Shown here piece by piece: positions 35,600 to 44,462 of a stretch of DNA of 64,000 nucleotides. The DNA is from Polyangiaceae bacterium. GTDB lineage: Bacteria; Myxococcota_A; Polyangia; Polyangiales; Polyangiaceae. Under the pieces are notes generated by a model. The model saw nothing but the letters and a program-made list of their open reading frames with translations, was not told the origin of the DNA and searched no databases. How positions within the stretch are numbered: the first letter of the stretch is position 1; the number at the start of each line of letters is the position of its first letter. Where the stretch lies: the NCBI GenBank assembly GCA_020633205.1, contig JACKEB010000014.1, positions 496,001 to 560,000 on the forward strand, given 5' to 3'. A program made the translations under genes and the position numbers.

Positions 35600-35840
35600 C
35601 GAGCCGATGGTCCCACGCCCCCGCGTGGGGACGTGATTTCGATGGTCGAGGTCGCGTCAGGGAAGCTTGGTGACCGCCTCAACCGAGAGCGGAAAGCCAA
35701 CGCGGAGCCGCCGCCGTAACCTCGCGAACGTGTGTGTTTGCTAGCGCCCTTGGGGCGCATCTAGCTTCGATCGATAGCCACTGGGGCAACCTGGGAAGGA
35801 GATCGGAGCGAGCGAGGAAGCCGGAAAACCTGCTCTCGGT
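35600..35840 (+). promoter_or_regulatory. Cobalamin riboswitch
   Basis: Elements appear in the order of the B12 aptamer: a stem at 35610-35632 (TCCCACGC / GCGTGGGGA), then AGGGAA at 35659-35664, then a P5-type stem CTTGGT / ACCGAG (35666-35671 with 35682-35687) whose 5' side contains GGTG, then CCGCCGCCGTAACC (35708-35721), then GCCACTG (35777-35783) with GGGAAGG (35793-35799), and the 3' B12 box GAAGCCGGAAAACCTGC (35817-35833). The P6 region seems to carry an insertion and the 5' half is less canonical than the 3' half. The gene controlled is the surface lipoprotein at 35915. The call is by eye, without a covariance search. Confidence 0.75.
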
Positions 35841-35898
35841 GCCTCTCTTGAGGCCAATCCTGCTGCCCTAGGCAGTGCGTCGGGTGCGAGCTCACCCG
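35841..35898 (+). promoter_or_regulatory. Three consecutive hairpins: probable riboswitch expression platform
   Basis: Directly after the aptamer come GCCTC-TCTT-GAGGC (35841-35854), CTGCC-CTA-GGCAG (about 35864-35876) and CGGGTG-CGAGCT-CACCCG (35881-35898). The ribosome site (GGGAG, ending 35904) follows at once and the ATG is at 35915. With no U run, control is more likely at translation start than by termination. Confidence 0.5.
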
Positions 35899-35914
35899 CG
35901 GGAGTAGCCAAGCC

Positions 35915-36817
35915 ATGCAGAAAATCATCGTGCGCCCGCGCATTTCGCGCGGCGACGCCGGGCAGCGCCAAGCTGCCCGTTATACACCCTTCGCCCTCAT
36001 CTGGTGTGTGATGCCCCTCGCGTTGGGTGCGATGGCGTGCAGCTCAGAGTCTAGCAATCAAGCGGGCGCTGCAGAGGGTGGGACCGCGGGCCACGCTGGT
36101 CTAGCAGCAGGGGGAGCCGCCGGTGAAAATCCGGGAGGAAATTCAACCGGCGGCGTGGAGGCCGGGGGAACCGCAGGCGCTGGTGGCATCGCGGGTGCTG
36201 GCGCTGGTGGCGTCGCTAGTGCTGGTGGCTCGGCTGGGGTCGGCGGGGCCGGCGGGGAGTGTGCAAACGCATCTCCGTTCGCGATACGTGCCGTCGACCA
36301 CGAGTTCGGCTCAGGGCAGACCTTCGGTCAGCAGGACTTCCCCCAGAACGTGCTCGGCCCGCCGCGGGGTGGAGGATGTTGCGGAGGTTCTCTGGACGTC
36401 GTTTCCCTGGGGATTGGTGGTTGGGTCGTCCTCGAGTTGGGGGACACAGCCGTCGACGGCCCCGGGGCGGACCTGCTGGTGTTCGAAAACGCGTTCGAGT
36501 ACGGCTCCGGACAGGTCTTTGCGGAGCCGGGAAGCGTCGCGGTCAGCGCTGACGGAGTGACCTGGTATGAGTTCCCCTGTACTGCGCTCGACGCGCCCTG
36601 GGGGCAATGCGCAGGCACGCACGCCGTCTACGCCAACGCGGACGAAAACGAGATCGACCCCACTGATCCAGTGGTGGCGGGTGGTGACGCCTACGATCTA
36701 GCGGACGTCGGCCTGGCCGAGGCGCGCTACGTGAGGATCACCGATCGGGCTGACCTCGCGAGCAGCGTGTTCGACTTGGACGCGGTCGCGGTGGTCAACG
36801 GCCAGTGTTCCCAGTAG
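35915..36817 (+). CDS. Surface lipoprotein under B12-riboswitch control
   Basis: 300 aa. A basic N-terminus and hydrophobic segment end in ALGAMAC (lipobox), then a ~75-residue Gly/Ala/Ser linker. The C-terminal ~190 residues are a beta-sandwich-like domain (FAIRAVDHEFGSGQTFGQQDFPQNVLGPPRGGGCCGGSLDVVSLGIGGWVVLELGDTAVDGPGADLLVFENAF, broken up by turns; GSVAVSADGVTWYEF; ARYVRITDRAD). This resembles 'cell surface protein' domains often placed next to B12 uptake receptors. Candidate role: binding cobalamin or corrinoid at the surface, inferred from the riboswitch and the fold. No BtuB-like receptor is nearby. Confidence 0.72.
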   Translation: MQKIIVRPRISRGDAGQRQAARYTPFALIWCVMPLALGAMACSSESSNQAGAAEGGTAGHAGLAAGGAAGENPGGNSTGGVEAGGTAGAGGIAGAGAGGVASAGGSAGVGGAGGECANASPFAIRAVDHEFGSGQTFGQQDFPQNVLGPPRGGGCCGGSLDVVSLGIGGWVVLELGDTAVDGPGADLLVFENAFEYGSGQVFAEPGSVAVSADGVTWYEFPCTALDAPWGQCAGTHAVYANADENEIDPTDPVVAGGDAYDLADVGLAEARYVRITDRADLASSVFDLDAVAVVNGQCSQ

Positions 36818-36986
36818 CGCCATCGCGTCGCCTGTCGCACTGCTGCCTACATCGCCTACATTCGCGCGCTGATCTTCCGTATAGAAAAAGCTCCAGGGGA
36901 GCGAGCAGTTTTGAATAGCTTCCCCGGTGCGAGCCGGACTCAGATTTGCACGTGGTATTGTGCTCTTCACTTGCGAAGGGAAGAGC

Positions 36987-38792
36987 ATGCGACCACTACG
37001 CTGGCTAGCGATCCCCCTGCTGTTGGGCGCCTCCTGCGCCGGGTGGAGTTGTCAGGGACAGATCGGTAATCCGGGAGCATCCGGGGAGCTTGGAGGAGGC
37101 GGTGAGGGGGCCGGAGGCCCTGGCTCCGCTCCGGTGTCATTCACCTGCGACGAGACGAAAGCGCCTGACGCGGTTCCGCTGCGTCGTCTCTCGAATGTGC
37201 AACTACGCAACACCGTGCGCGACCTGCTCGAGCGGACGCTGCCCGGTGACGCGGACACGATCTACGCGAGCGTCGAGACGACCTTGAACGGTTTCCCTCA
37301 GGACGCGCGGAAAGGGCCGGAAGAGCACTGGGGCGGCTTTACCCGCGTGGACCAGTCGGTGACTCAAGAGCACGTCGATCGCGACTACGACTTGGCCGTC
37401 GCGCTCGGCAAAGCACTCACCGCGGATGACTCCCGGCTCTCCGCTGTCGCTCAAGCCTGTGCAACGGACGGGGACGCAAGCAACGACGATGCGTGCCTTG
37501 ACGCCTTCGTGAAGGGCTTCGGCGAGCGGGTGCTCCGCAAGCAGCTCTCGACGGAGGACGTCGACTTCTACAAGCGCCCCGCCGGCACCGCGCCCTTCGA
37601 GCGCGCGGATTGGGCCGATGTGATCGCGTTGATGATCGCATCCCCTAACTTCTTTTACATGGTGGAGCACGGTGGAGACGAAGCGGTCGCCGGCAAGCCC
37701 GATCTGTTTGCCGTCTCAGCCTACGAGCTCGCGTCGCGCCTCTCGTATCACTTCTGGCAGAGCATGCCTGACGACACCTTGCTGGGGCACGCGCGGGACG
37801 GCAGCTTGCTCGACCCCCAAGTGTACTCCGCGGAAGTCGACCGCTTGTTTGATGATCCGCGGACCCGCCAGACCATCCGGCAATTCTATGCGGAATGGTT
37901 CAGGCGCGCGGACGTAGCCCAACTGAACACCCTGGTCGGCACCGCAGCGTATGACGAGCTGCGGGGAGACTTCGAACCCTCACCAAACTTGCGCGACGCG
38001 ATGTTCGACGAGGTGACGGACATGGCGCTCTACTACACCCTCGACACGCCTGGCCATGTCGAGGACTTCTACCGCAGCCGAAAGGCGTTTCCGCGCAGCC
38101 AGGAGCTTGCGGACTTCTACAACGTCCCCGTGTGGGATGGCGTCGGTGAACCCCCTGACTTCAGCGAGCCAGAGCGCCAGGGACTGTTGACTCGTGCAGC
38201 GATGGTCGCGACAGGCGCCGCGAACACGCGCCCAATCATGAAGGGTGTGTTCATCCGCAGGGCGCTGCTTTGTGACAAGCTGCCGCCGCCTCCCGCGGAC
38301 GTGATGGCGACGACCCCGGAGCCGGCGACCGATGCAACCTCCAGGCAGGTGGTGGAGAACCTCACGGGGACTGGCATCTGCCCGGACTGCCATGCAAAGG
38401 CCATCAACCCCCTCGGCTTTGCCACAGAGAATTTCGACGCACTGGGGAGACCCCGCGACATCGAGAAGATGATCGACCTCGTCACTGGCGCGGTGCATGG
38501 CGAGGCGCCCGTCGATACGGAAGTGGTCGCGCGCATCACACCCGAAGACGAGCGTATCGCGAAGGACGGTATCGAGCTGCAAGAGCTGATGATCGAGAGC
38601 GGGAAGGTGCAGGCGTGCTTCGCCCGTGCCTACTTCCGCTTCACGTTTGGGCGCACGGAGCAGGTTAGCAAAGATGCCTGCGTGCTCGACGTAATGCACC
38701 AACCTCTCAAGACCGGTCAGCCCATCAAAGAGACGCTGCGATCCGTCGCCCTTTCGGATGACTTCCTGCAGCGCAACTTCGGAGACAAGTGA
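36987..38792 (+). CDS. DUF1592/1588 c-type-heme protein (second cassette)
   Basis: 601 aa from the ATG at 36987, with a GAAGGGAAGAG ribosome site. The N-terminus LGASCAGWSCQGQIGNPGASGELGGGGEG matches the first cassette. Domain order: DUF1587 (LRRLSNVQLRNTVRDLLE), DUF1595 (GERVLRKQLSTEDVDFY), DUF1592 (AYELASRLSYHFWQSMPDDTLL), DUF1588 (GLLTRAAMVATGAANTRPIMKGVFIRR, with heme site CPDCH in GICPDCHAKAINPLGFATENFDALG) and DUF1585 (CFARAYFRFTFGRTE). It is presumably exported and membrane-attached. It overlaps nothing but is followed after one base by DUF1552. Differences from the first copy are large, so this is an old duplication or separate acquisition. Confidence 0.92.
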   Translation: MRPLRWLAIPLLLGASCAGWSCQGQIGNPGASGELGGGGEGAGGPGSAPVSFTCDETKAPDAVPLRRLSNVQLRNTVRDLLERTLPGDADTIYASVETTLNGFPQDARKGPEEHWGGFTRVDQSVTQEHVDRDYDLAVALGKALTADDSRLSAVAQACATDGDASNDDACLDAFVKGFGERVLRKQLSTEDVDFYKRPAGTAPFERADWADVIALMIASPNFFYMVEHGGDEAVAGKPDLFAVSAYELASRLSYHFWQSMPDDTLLGHARDGSLLDPQVYSAEVDRLFDDPRTRQTIRQFYAEWFRRADVAQLNTLVGTAAYDELRGDFEPSPNLRDAMFDEVTDMALYYTLDTPGHVEDFYRSRKAFPRSQELADFYNVPVWDGVGEPPDFSEPERQGLLTRAAMVATGAANTRPIMKGVFIRRALLCDKLPPPPADVMATTPEPATDATSRQVVENLTGTGICPDCHAKAINPLGFATENFDALGRPRDIEKMIDLVTGAVHGEAPVDTEVVARITPEDERIAKDGIELQELMIESGKVQACFARAYFRFTFGRTEQVSKDACVLDVMHQPLKTGQPIKETLRSVALSDDFLQRNFGDK

Positions 38793-38793
38793 G

Positions 38794-40335
38794 ATGAAGG
38801 TTACAAGGCGACACGTGCTGCGCGGCATCGGTGGATTCACCCTCGCGCTGCCTTTCCTGCCCTCACTGCTTTCCAGCAGCGAAGCCAAAGCGGCGCCCAC
38901 GGGGCCAATCCGCCGCTTCATCGCCATGCGCATGGACCACGGTGGACTCGGGAGCGCCAACGTCTATCCGGACGACGCGCTTCTCACCGAGCAAATGGAC
39001 TACGCGGGGCACACGATCCGACGTGGCGATCTCGCGTTGGGGGATGTCAGTGGAACCGCACGTCTGTCGAACGTCCTCAACGCTCCGGGTAGCAAGTGGA
39101 CCGCAGCTCTGGCCGCCAAGATGAACGTGGTGCGTGGCCTCGACCTGCCCTTCTACATCGCGCATCATCGTGGCGGTACCCTGGGGAACTACGGGGACAG
39201 CGACGATCAGCAACGGGAGTACGTCCCGACGTGTGACCAGGTGCTCGCTTGGTCTGACAAGTTCTACGGCGACCTCAGCACGATCCTCCAGCGCAGCGCG
39301 GTGCTCGGCAGCGGAAGCATGTCCTGGAACCACACGGTTCCGAGCGACAAGAACTCGCCAATCGAACCGCTCCACGCCGAGAACAGCTCGCTCAGCTTGT
39401 TCGACCAGCTGTATCGCGATCCCGGTAACCAGATGGAGCAGCGCACGCCCGTCGTGGACCTGGTGCTGGAGGACTACAAGCGCCTACGAGATGGGAACCG
39501 TCGTCTCTCGAGCATGGACCGTCAGCGACTCGACTCGCACATCGCGAAGCTCGATGAGATCCAGCGTCGACTGGGTGTCACGCTGTCTTGCGATGGGGTC
39601 ACCCGGCCGACGGAGGACTCTGCGGATCTCCAGCGCGACAACTTCCTGCACAACGTGCCGAAACACATCCAGTTTTGGAGCTTGATGAACGATGTCATCG
39701 TTGCCGCGCTCAGCTGCGATACGACACGCATCGTCACGCTGCGTACTGGGGATATGTGGGGCAACGGGGGAGCGACGGGCTGGTTCCACGAAACGCCACT
39801 CGAGTGGCACCAAGAAGTCGCACACAAGTGGTTCCAGGGCGACCGGCAACAAATCCTTGCGGAATCAAATCAGCGCTTCTTCGAGCACCTGTTCCTGGAC
39901 CTCGTCAGCAAGCTGGACGCCGTGCAGGAGGCGGACGGCAGCACATTGCTCGACAGCTGTCTCGCGTTCTGGACGCAAGAGTCGGGCATCCACACGCACG
40001 ACCCGATCGACTTCCCGATCGTCATGGCTGGTAGCGCCGCCGGCTGGCTGCGTACCGGCCAGTATCTCGACTACCGCAACATGAACGTGGTGGCTCACAA
40101 CGGCCAAGGCGACAACGACAGCGGTGAGGTCACCCACGTGGGGTTGCTGTACAACCAGTTCCTCGGCACTGCGATGCAGGCGATGGGACTCAGCCCGGCG
40201 GACTACGAGGTCGAAGCTGGCGGCGGTTACGGCTACCACTGGGACGAAACACGTACCTGGTACGCCGGCTACAACAAGTATCCGGCGAGCGTGAAGAACG
40301 TGCGCGGCGAAGTGCTACCGTTCCTGAAGGCGTAA
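38794..40335 (+). CDS. DUF1552 protein with Tat signal (second cassette)
   Basis: 513 aa from the ATG at 38794, one base after the DUF1592 stop. Signal MKVTRRHVLRGIGGFTLALP is twin-arginine type; cleavage probably follows SEAKA. The body is DUF1552: RRFIAMRMDHGGLGSANVYPDD, KMNVVRGLDLPF, TTRIVTLRTGDMWGN, LLDSCLAFWTQESG, YNQFLGTAMQAMGLSPADYE. The second member of the pair with 36987. Likely exported with it as a unit; no enzyme activity is known. Confidence 0.92.
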   Translation: MKVTRRHVLRGIGGFTLALPFLPSLLSSSEAKAAPTGPIRRFIAMRMDHGGLGSANVYPDDALLTEQMDYAGHTIRRGDLALGDVSGTARLSNVLNAPGSKWTAALAAKMNVVRGLDLPFYIAHHRGGTLGNYGDSDDQQREYVPTCDQVLAWSDKFYGDLSTILQRSAVLGSGSMSWNHTVPSDKNSPIEPLHAENSSLSLFDQLYRDPGNQMEQRTPVVDLVLEDYKRLRDGNRRLSSMDRQRLDSHIAKLDEIQRRLGVTLSCDGVTRPTEDSADLQRDNFLHNVPKHIQFWSLMNDVIVAALSCDTTRIVTLRTGDMWGNGGATGWFHETPLEWHQEVAHKWFQGDRQQILAESNQRFFEHLFLDLVSKLDAVQEADGSTLLDSCLAFWTQESGIHTHDPIDFPIVMAGSAAGWLRTGQYLDYRNMNVVAHNGQGDNDSGEVTHVGLLYNQFLGTAMQAMGLSPADYEVEAGGGYGYHWDETRTWYAGYNKYPASVKNVRGEVLPFLKA

Positions 40336-40372
40336 TCGCGGTGCGCCACTAGCTGGCAGCCATTCTGATCTG

Positions 40373-41773
40373 TCACAGGCAGAGCAGCGAGCGGCTGTGA
40401 AGGCTATACTGCCTTGCGCCCTGGAGTTCCTGATCGAGCCACACCACGACGTAGCCGATGCCGCCGTCGTTGACACTCGCTGCGGCCTCGAGTGGGCCCT
40501 GACCCCCGATGATTTCGCGGACGGGGAGGCCTCTAAGCAAGCCTGTGCCGGAGTTCAAAAGTGACCAGAGGTACACGCGTTCGTCCTGTCCCACGATGGT
40601 GAACGCGCTTGCCTTCGCTGACGTGGCTAGGGGGCTGAGCGGCCCAATTTGGTCGAGGGTGGTCAGCTCACCCAGTTGCTTGACCGCGCTTGGGAGGGTG
40701 CCGCCCACGAACACATTGGCGATTTGACTTGGTTGAACCGGGCCAGCGAAGAGTCGTGCGGGCAAAAGGTTCGGGTCTGTCGTGGTGGTGAGACCTACCA
40801 CCGTGAAGCCGTGGCTGCTCGCGTCGGCGATAGTGGCGAAGGTTGGGCGCGTCGCGGAATCCTCGAAGTTTGTCTGGCGCTTGGTCGCAAGCTGCGCCGC
40901 GTCTGCGCCGTACCAGCCAGCGCCCGTTTCCGTGAGGATTAGGTGAATGCCTCCAGAGTAGGCGTAGAAGTACGGCTCCTCCGCGTCCTTAGGGATGGTG
41001 GTGAACTGGGTTGCTGGAGGCCCGAAGAAGAGGTCCGAAGTCCCGCACTGGACGGCATAGTGCAAGCCCCCGTTGTATGAAGCGAGGAGAGAGTGTACGT
41101 CACAGGTTGGTGGCGTCGACACATCCGTACGGGTCGGACTGAGCGGACTCGCCAAGTCGTTCCCGGTGCGGGGAAACGCGAACTCAGCCAGGCCGCCGGA
41201 GTCCACTCCAAACAGGCGTAGCTCGTTCGCGTCGCACGACCCCGCGACGATGCGAGTGGGTGCGCCGGTCCAAGTTCCTTGCTCGTCCACTGGATCTGGG
41301 TCGCCGTTGTAGTTTACCCCGTAAATCGCGGCATCGGTTCCCAGGGGACCCGCGACGACGAACGCTCGGTCGGGGTCGCAGCGCACGATGAGGAGATCCG
41401 GTCTCTCATCCGTTTTCGGTCCGAGGTCGGCGACAGGCCCGAGCTTGCACTGGGGGGTCGTGCCGCCAGTGCCGCCCGTCCCACCCGTTGCGCCGCTCGC
41501 CCCCGTTCCTCCGTTCGCCCCCGTGGCGCCGCTGCCGCCCATGCCACTGCTGCCGCCCATGCCCCCGCTGCCGCCTTGTCCAGATGTCCCTCCAGCAGCC
41601 GAGGTGCCAGCATCCCCACCGTTTGCTGCGGTGCCAGCACTCCCACCAGCACCGCCGGAGTTGTCAGCCGCAGGCTTGAATTCATCCAGGCCGATCAAGC
41701 CGCTGCAGCCGACCGCGGCGAGTGCCGTCGAAACCAAGAGACAAGAAACGAAGCAAGCGGAAAGCCGAGGCAT
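40373..41773 (-). CDS. Lipoprotein with long Gly/Ala/Ser/Thr linker
   Basis: 466 aa from the ATG at 41773. The signal ends STALAAVGC (lipobox). A ~95-residue linker of GG-x-GG units (GGSGGMGGSSGMGGSGATGA...) follows, then a ~350 residue domain with a propeller-like pattern (DLLIVRCDPDRAFVVAG; SCDANELRLFGVDSGGLAEF; RVYLWSLLNSGTG). The linker is coded by an imperfect repeat with little codon diversity, suggesting slippage. The function is unknown; probably surface exposed. Divergent from the barrel gene at 42032, sharing a 258-bp upstream region that holds one copy of the 16-bp motif. Confidence 0.7.
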   Translation of the reverse strand: MPRLSACFVSCLLVSTALAAVGCSGLIGLDEFKPAADNSGGAGGSAGTAANGGDAGTSAAGGTSGQGGSGGMGGSSGMGGSGATGANGGTGASGATGGTGGTGGTTPQCKLGPVADLGPKTDERPDLLIVRCDPDRAFVVAGPLGTDAAIYGVNYNGDPDPVDEQGTWTGAPTRIVAGSCDANELRLFGVDSGGLAEFAFPRTGNDLASPLSPTRTDVSTPPTCDVHSLLASYNGGLHYAVQCGTSDLFFGPPATQFTTIPKDAEEPYFYAYSGGIHLILTETGAGWYGADAAQLATKRQTNFEDSATRPTFATIADASSHGFTVVGLTTTTDPNLLPARLFAGPVQPSQIANVFVGGTLPSAVKQLGELTTLDQIGPLSPLATSAKASAFTIVGQDERVYLWSLLNSGTGLLRGLPVREIIGGQGPLEAAASVNDGGIGYVVVWLDQELQGARQYSLHSRSLLCL

Positions 41774-41951
41774 TGGAGGCCAATCCTTGCCCACACACAC
41801 GGGAAATGCAAACTCAATCCGGTGTACCCGCGCGGTCGCCGCGATGGCGTTGACCCCACTCTCGGCGGGTTCTGGGCTGCGCGTGAATTTCAGGCACAGC
41901 GGGTGGTGCCTTTGCGGCACGAGTGGCTAGCAACAGCCACTGAGCGCTGCG

Positions 41952-41967
41952 CCTCACCCCCAAAAAA
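41952..41967 (+). repeat. 16-bp motif, copy 2
   Basis: CCTCACCCCCAAAAAA on the plus strand, in the non-coding gap upstream of the barrel gene at 42032. Confidence 0.85.
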
Positions 41968-42031
41968 GACTGAGGATTCATGGACGTGGCGGGGGGAGGC
42001 GCTTGGTACGGAGCTTGCTCCTGCTACGCGT

Positions 42032-42694
42032 ATGCTTGCTTTTCGTTCCACGGTTCTTGGCGCACTGCTGGGGGCCGCTTCATTGTTGTTGCTCACCGGG
42101 TCCGCTCAAGCCGCCGTGCCTACGTGGGAAGAACTCGAGCGGCCATTTTCCGCGCGGCTAAATGAGATCGCGAGTCACCCCGAGCCGGATCGCTCGCGAC
42201 TCGAGCTGACTGACCCGCGTTGCAGGAACGGGATCGCCTGCAATGGGGATCTGCGACTGGCGGGCGAAGCGGGGACCGGCGGCGACCGCCTGGTGTTTGG
42301 CACCATGACCGGGCTGAGCCTCTCGGGTCGCTACGACCTGTTCCAAGTCGGACTCGACTACCATCACGCTGCGGGTTCAGGCGACATCACCAATGCGTAC
42401 ACTGCTCACGCTGGTCTCGCCTGGCAGTCCCCCTATGGCCTGCGCCTCGAGGGCGGCGTGCTCGGCGGGTACGCGCTCTCCGATATCGAGGTCGAGGAGG
42501 CGCGCATCAACGTCGGCCGCGGCATCGTTGGCTTGCGTGGCGCGATAAGCTACGAGTTTGCGTCCACCAGCACGAACCACCTGCTCGTGGGCTTGGTGCT
42601 CAACGGCGGTACGAGCCTCAGCGATTCCCACCAAAAAGGCAGAGGTGCCTGGGGCGGTGCGACGCTCAGCCTTGGGTACGCGCTGGATATTTGA
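42032..42694 (+). CDS. Outer-membrane beta-barrel-like protein
   Basis: 220 aa from the ATG at 42032. Signal MLAFRSTVLGALLGAASLLLLTGSAQA, cleaved before AVPTW. The mature part shows alternating strands (RLVFGTMTGLSLSGRYDLFQVGLDYHHAAG; HAGLAWQSPYGLRLEGGVLGGYAL; LVGLVLNGGTSL; GGATLSLGYALDI). A pair of cysteines (CRNGIAC) may be disulfide-bonded. A start further up would read through non-coding bases and is rejected. No family name can be given. Confidence 0.65.
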   Translation: MLAFRSTVLGALLGAASLLLLTGSAQAAVPTWEELERPFSARLNEIASHPEPDRSRLELTDPRCRNGIACNGDLRLAGEAGTGGDRLVFGTMTGLSLSGRYDLFQVGLDYHHAAGSGDITNAYTAHAGLAWQSPYGLRLEGGVLGGYALSDIEVEEARINVGRGIVGLRGAISYEFASTSTNHLLVGLVLNGGTSLSDSHQKGRGAWGGATLSLGYALDI

Positions 42695-42803
42695 GCCCCG
42701 GTTGGACTCACCAAGGCCTGCGTTCCTTGGGTCGCAGAACCCAGACGCACTGGCGTTTGCGCGGCCGTCTGGGCGCGACTAGCCTTGAGCCGTGGGCCGT
42801 CGA

Positions 42804-44462
42804 ATGAAGCGTAGACCTTCTCGCGTCGTGACGCGCGGGGGTGCGCTGTTTAGCGTCCTGCTGGCTCTCTTGGTTGGGGGGAGGGCAGCAGCAGACGGGC
42901 CGGTGCTCCACGAGTACTTCGAACCGGATCCGAAGGAAGACGTGATGCTGCAAGCGACTGCCATGGGCAGCGACTTGCCGGCGGCCATCGATACACCGAG
43001 CGGCGTGGTGCGCGCGCCCGATATCTCCCGCATGCCTTCCCAAGTGGAAAAGGCCTACGGCGGGAGCTCCACGCCAGAGAGCGTGGACGCCAGCTACCGC
43101 ATCGACTCCGACACCACGCGCCCGGACGTCGTGAGCTATGACGACCCCTTCACGCCCGCAGTGACGCCCTTCAAGCGCCTCTACGCCTACGACGCGGTGA
43201 GCGACGCGTTGGAGCTGGTGGTGGAGGACAAGTCGATGACGAAGCTCAGTATGGGCGGCGTCACCCAGGTCACCGACGACCAGTTCTTTGCGGATATGAC
43301 CGTCGATCTCGAGGCGGACGTCCCCGTGCGCGTGCCATCGCCCGGGCCCATGGCAAAGCTGCTCAAGGCGCGCTCTCAGCCCGAGGTGAAGTTCGAGATG
43401 CTGCGCGACAGTGCGGACAACTGGTTTATCCGTGCGGAACAGCGGGCCCGGGTGCGGTTGGTGATGCAGATCGCCGTGCCCCGGGATGCGTTTGGTGGGC
43501 GCTACGCGGACGTGAGCTTCGCGTCGCTGAAGCCGCGCTTGCCGGCGCTGCCTCGTGCCGTGCGAGACGACGCGCTCGAGGTGGCGCGTCATGTCGGCAT
43601 TACCGCGGGGCAAACGCCGCGTAGCGTGGTTCAGGCGCTGGTGGGCTACTTCCGCGGGTTTGCTCCGAGCGGTCAGCGGCCCCAAGGCGGCGGCGCCGCG
43701 CTCTACAAGGAGCTTGCGCTATCAAAGAAGGGCGTGTGTCGTCACCGCGCGTACGCCTTCGTGATCACGGCGCAAGCGGTGGGGATCCCGGCGCGCATGA
43801 TCCGCAACGAGGCCCATGCTTGGGTCGAGGTGTGGGACGGCCAGATCTGGCATCGCATCGACCTCGGCGGCGCCGCGGGGCGCATGGAGCTCGAGCAGGA
43901 TGAGTCGCGCCAGGCACACGTGCCACCTCAAGACCCCTACAAGTGGCCCGAAGGCAGCGAGTCGGGAACCGAGATGGCGGATGAGGCTCGCAGCTCCGGA
44001 CAGCAGCCAGGGGGCAACGGCAACGGTGCTCCCGGTGGGCAAACTGGGGACGCAGGAGCAGCCCAGTCGTCGTCAGATCCCGGCGGAAGTGACTCCAACC
44101 CCGGCGCCGCGTCGCCGCTGTCCATGCTGACCCAGGACGGAGGGCTGTCTCGAGACGAAGACGACAAGCGCCCGACGCCTGATATGAGCTTGAAGCTCGG
44201 CCAACCGGACGTACAGCGCGGACACGCCCTGCGAGTGACCGGCAGCGTGAGCTCCGATAGCAAGAGCTGCGGCGGTGTGCGCGTCGACGTGGGCCTGAAG
44301 AGCGCTAGCGGTGAAGTCTACCTGCTTCAGTCCATTTCCACCGATGCCGAGGGCCGCTTCGATGACTCGGTGATGGTTCCGTTCCACCTCAGCGTGGGTG
44401 AGTACGAAGTCATCGCGAGCACGCCGGGGAATGAGCGTTGCGGAGCTGCCCTCAGTCGTTGA
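42804..44462 (+). CDS. Exported transglutaminase-like protein
   Basis: 552 aa from the ATG at 42804 (a GTG at 42792 is in frame). Signal LFSVLLALLVGGRAAA. The middle region (~300-360) is a transglutaminase core: Cys312 (KKGVCRHRAYAF), His338 (NEAHAWVEVW) and Asp353 (WHRIDLGGA), the Cys-His-Asp order of bacterial TGase-like peptidases. Then a Ser/Gly/Pro/Ala-rich spacer (QQPGGNGNGAPGG) and a C-terminal ~90-residue Ig-like domain. Such proteins cleave or cross-link peptides in the cell wall. The 45-bp tandem repeat begins inside its last codons and carries the stop codon. Confidence 0.8.
   Translation: MKRRPSRVVTRGGALFSVLLALLVGGRAAADGPVLHEYFEPDPKEDVMLQATAMGSDLPAAIDTPSGVVRAPDISRMPSQVEKAYGGSSTPESVDASYRIDSDTTRPDVVSYDDPFTPAVTPFKRLYAYDAVSDALELVVEDKSMTKLSMGGVTQVTDDQFFADMTVDLEADVPVRVPSPGPMAKLLKARSQPEVKFEMLRDSADNWFIRAEQRARVRLVMQIAVPRDAFGGRYADVSFASLKPRLPALPRAVRDDALEVARHVGITAGQTPRSVVQALVGYFRGFAPSGQRPQGGGAALYKELALSKKGVCRHRAYAFVITAQAVGIPARMIRNEAHAWVEVWDGQIWHRIDLGGAAGRMELEQDESRQAHVPPQDPYKWPEGSESGTEMADEARSSGQQPGGNGNGAPGGQTGDAGAAQSSSDPGGSDSNPGAASPLSMLTQDGGLSRDEDDKRPTPDMSLKLGQPDVQRGHALRVTGSVSSDSKSCGGVRVDVGLKSASGEVYLLQSISTDAEGRFDDSVMVPFHLSVGEYEVIASTPGNERCGAALSR

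Noticed and set aside
37980..38960. 326-aa minus-strand reading frame
   Set aside because: Antisense to the second DUF1592/DUF1552 cassette, whose frames have clear domains.
41279..42031. Upstream extension of the barrel gene at 42032
   Set aside because: Runs through the antisense lipoprotein gene at 40373-41773 and would place the signal peptide internally.
42708..43685. 325-aa minus-strand reading frame
   Set aside because: Antisense to the transglutaminase-like gene; His/Arg-rich translation typical of a shadow frame.
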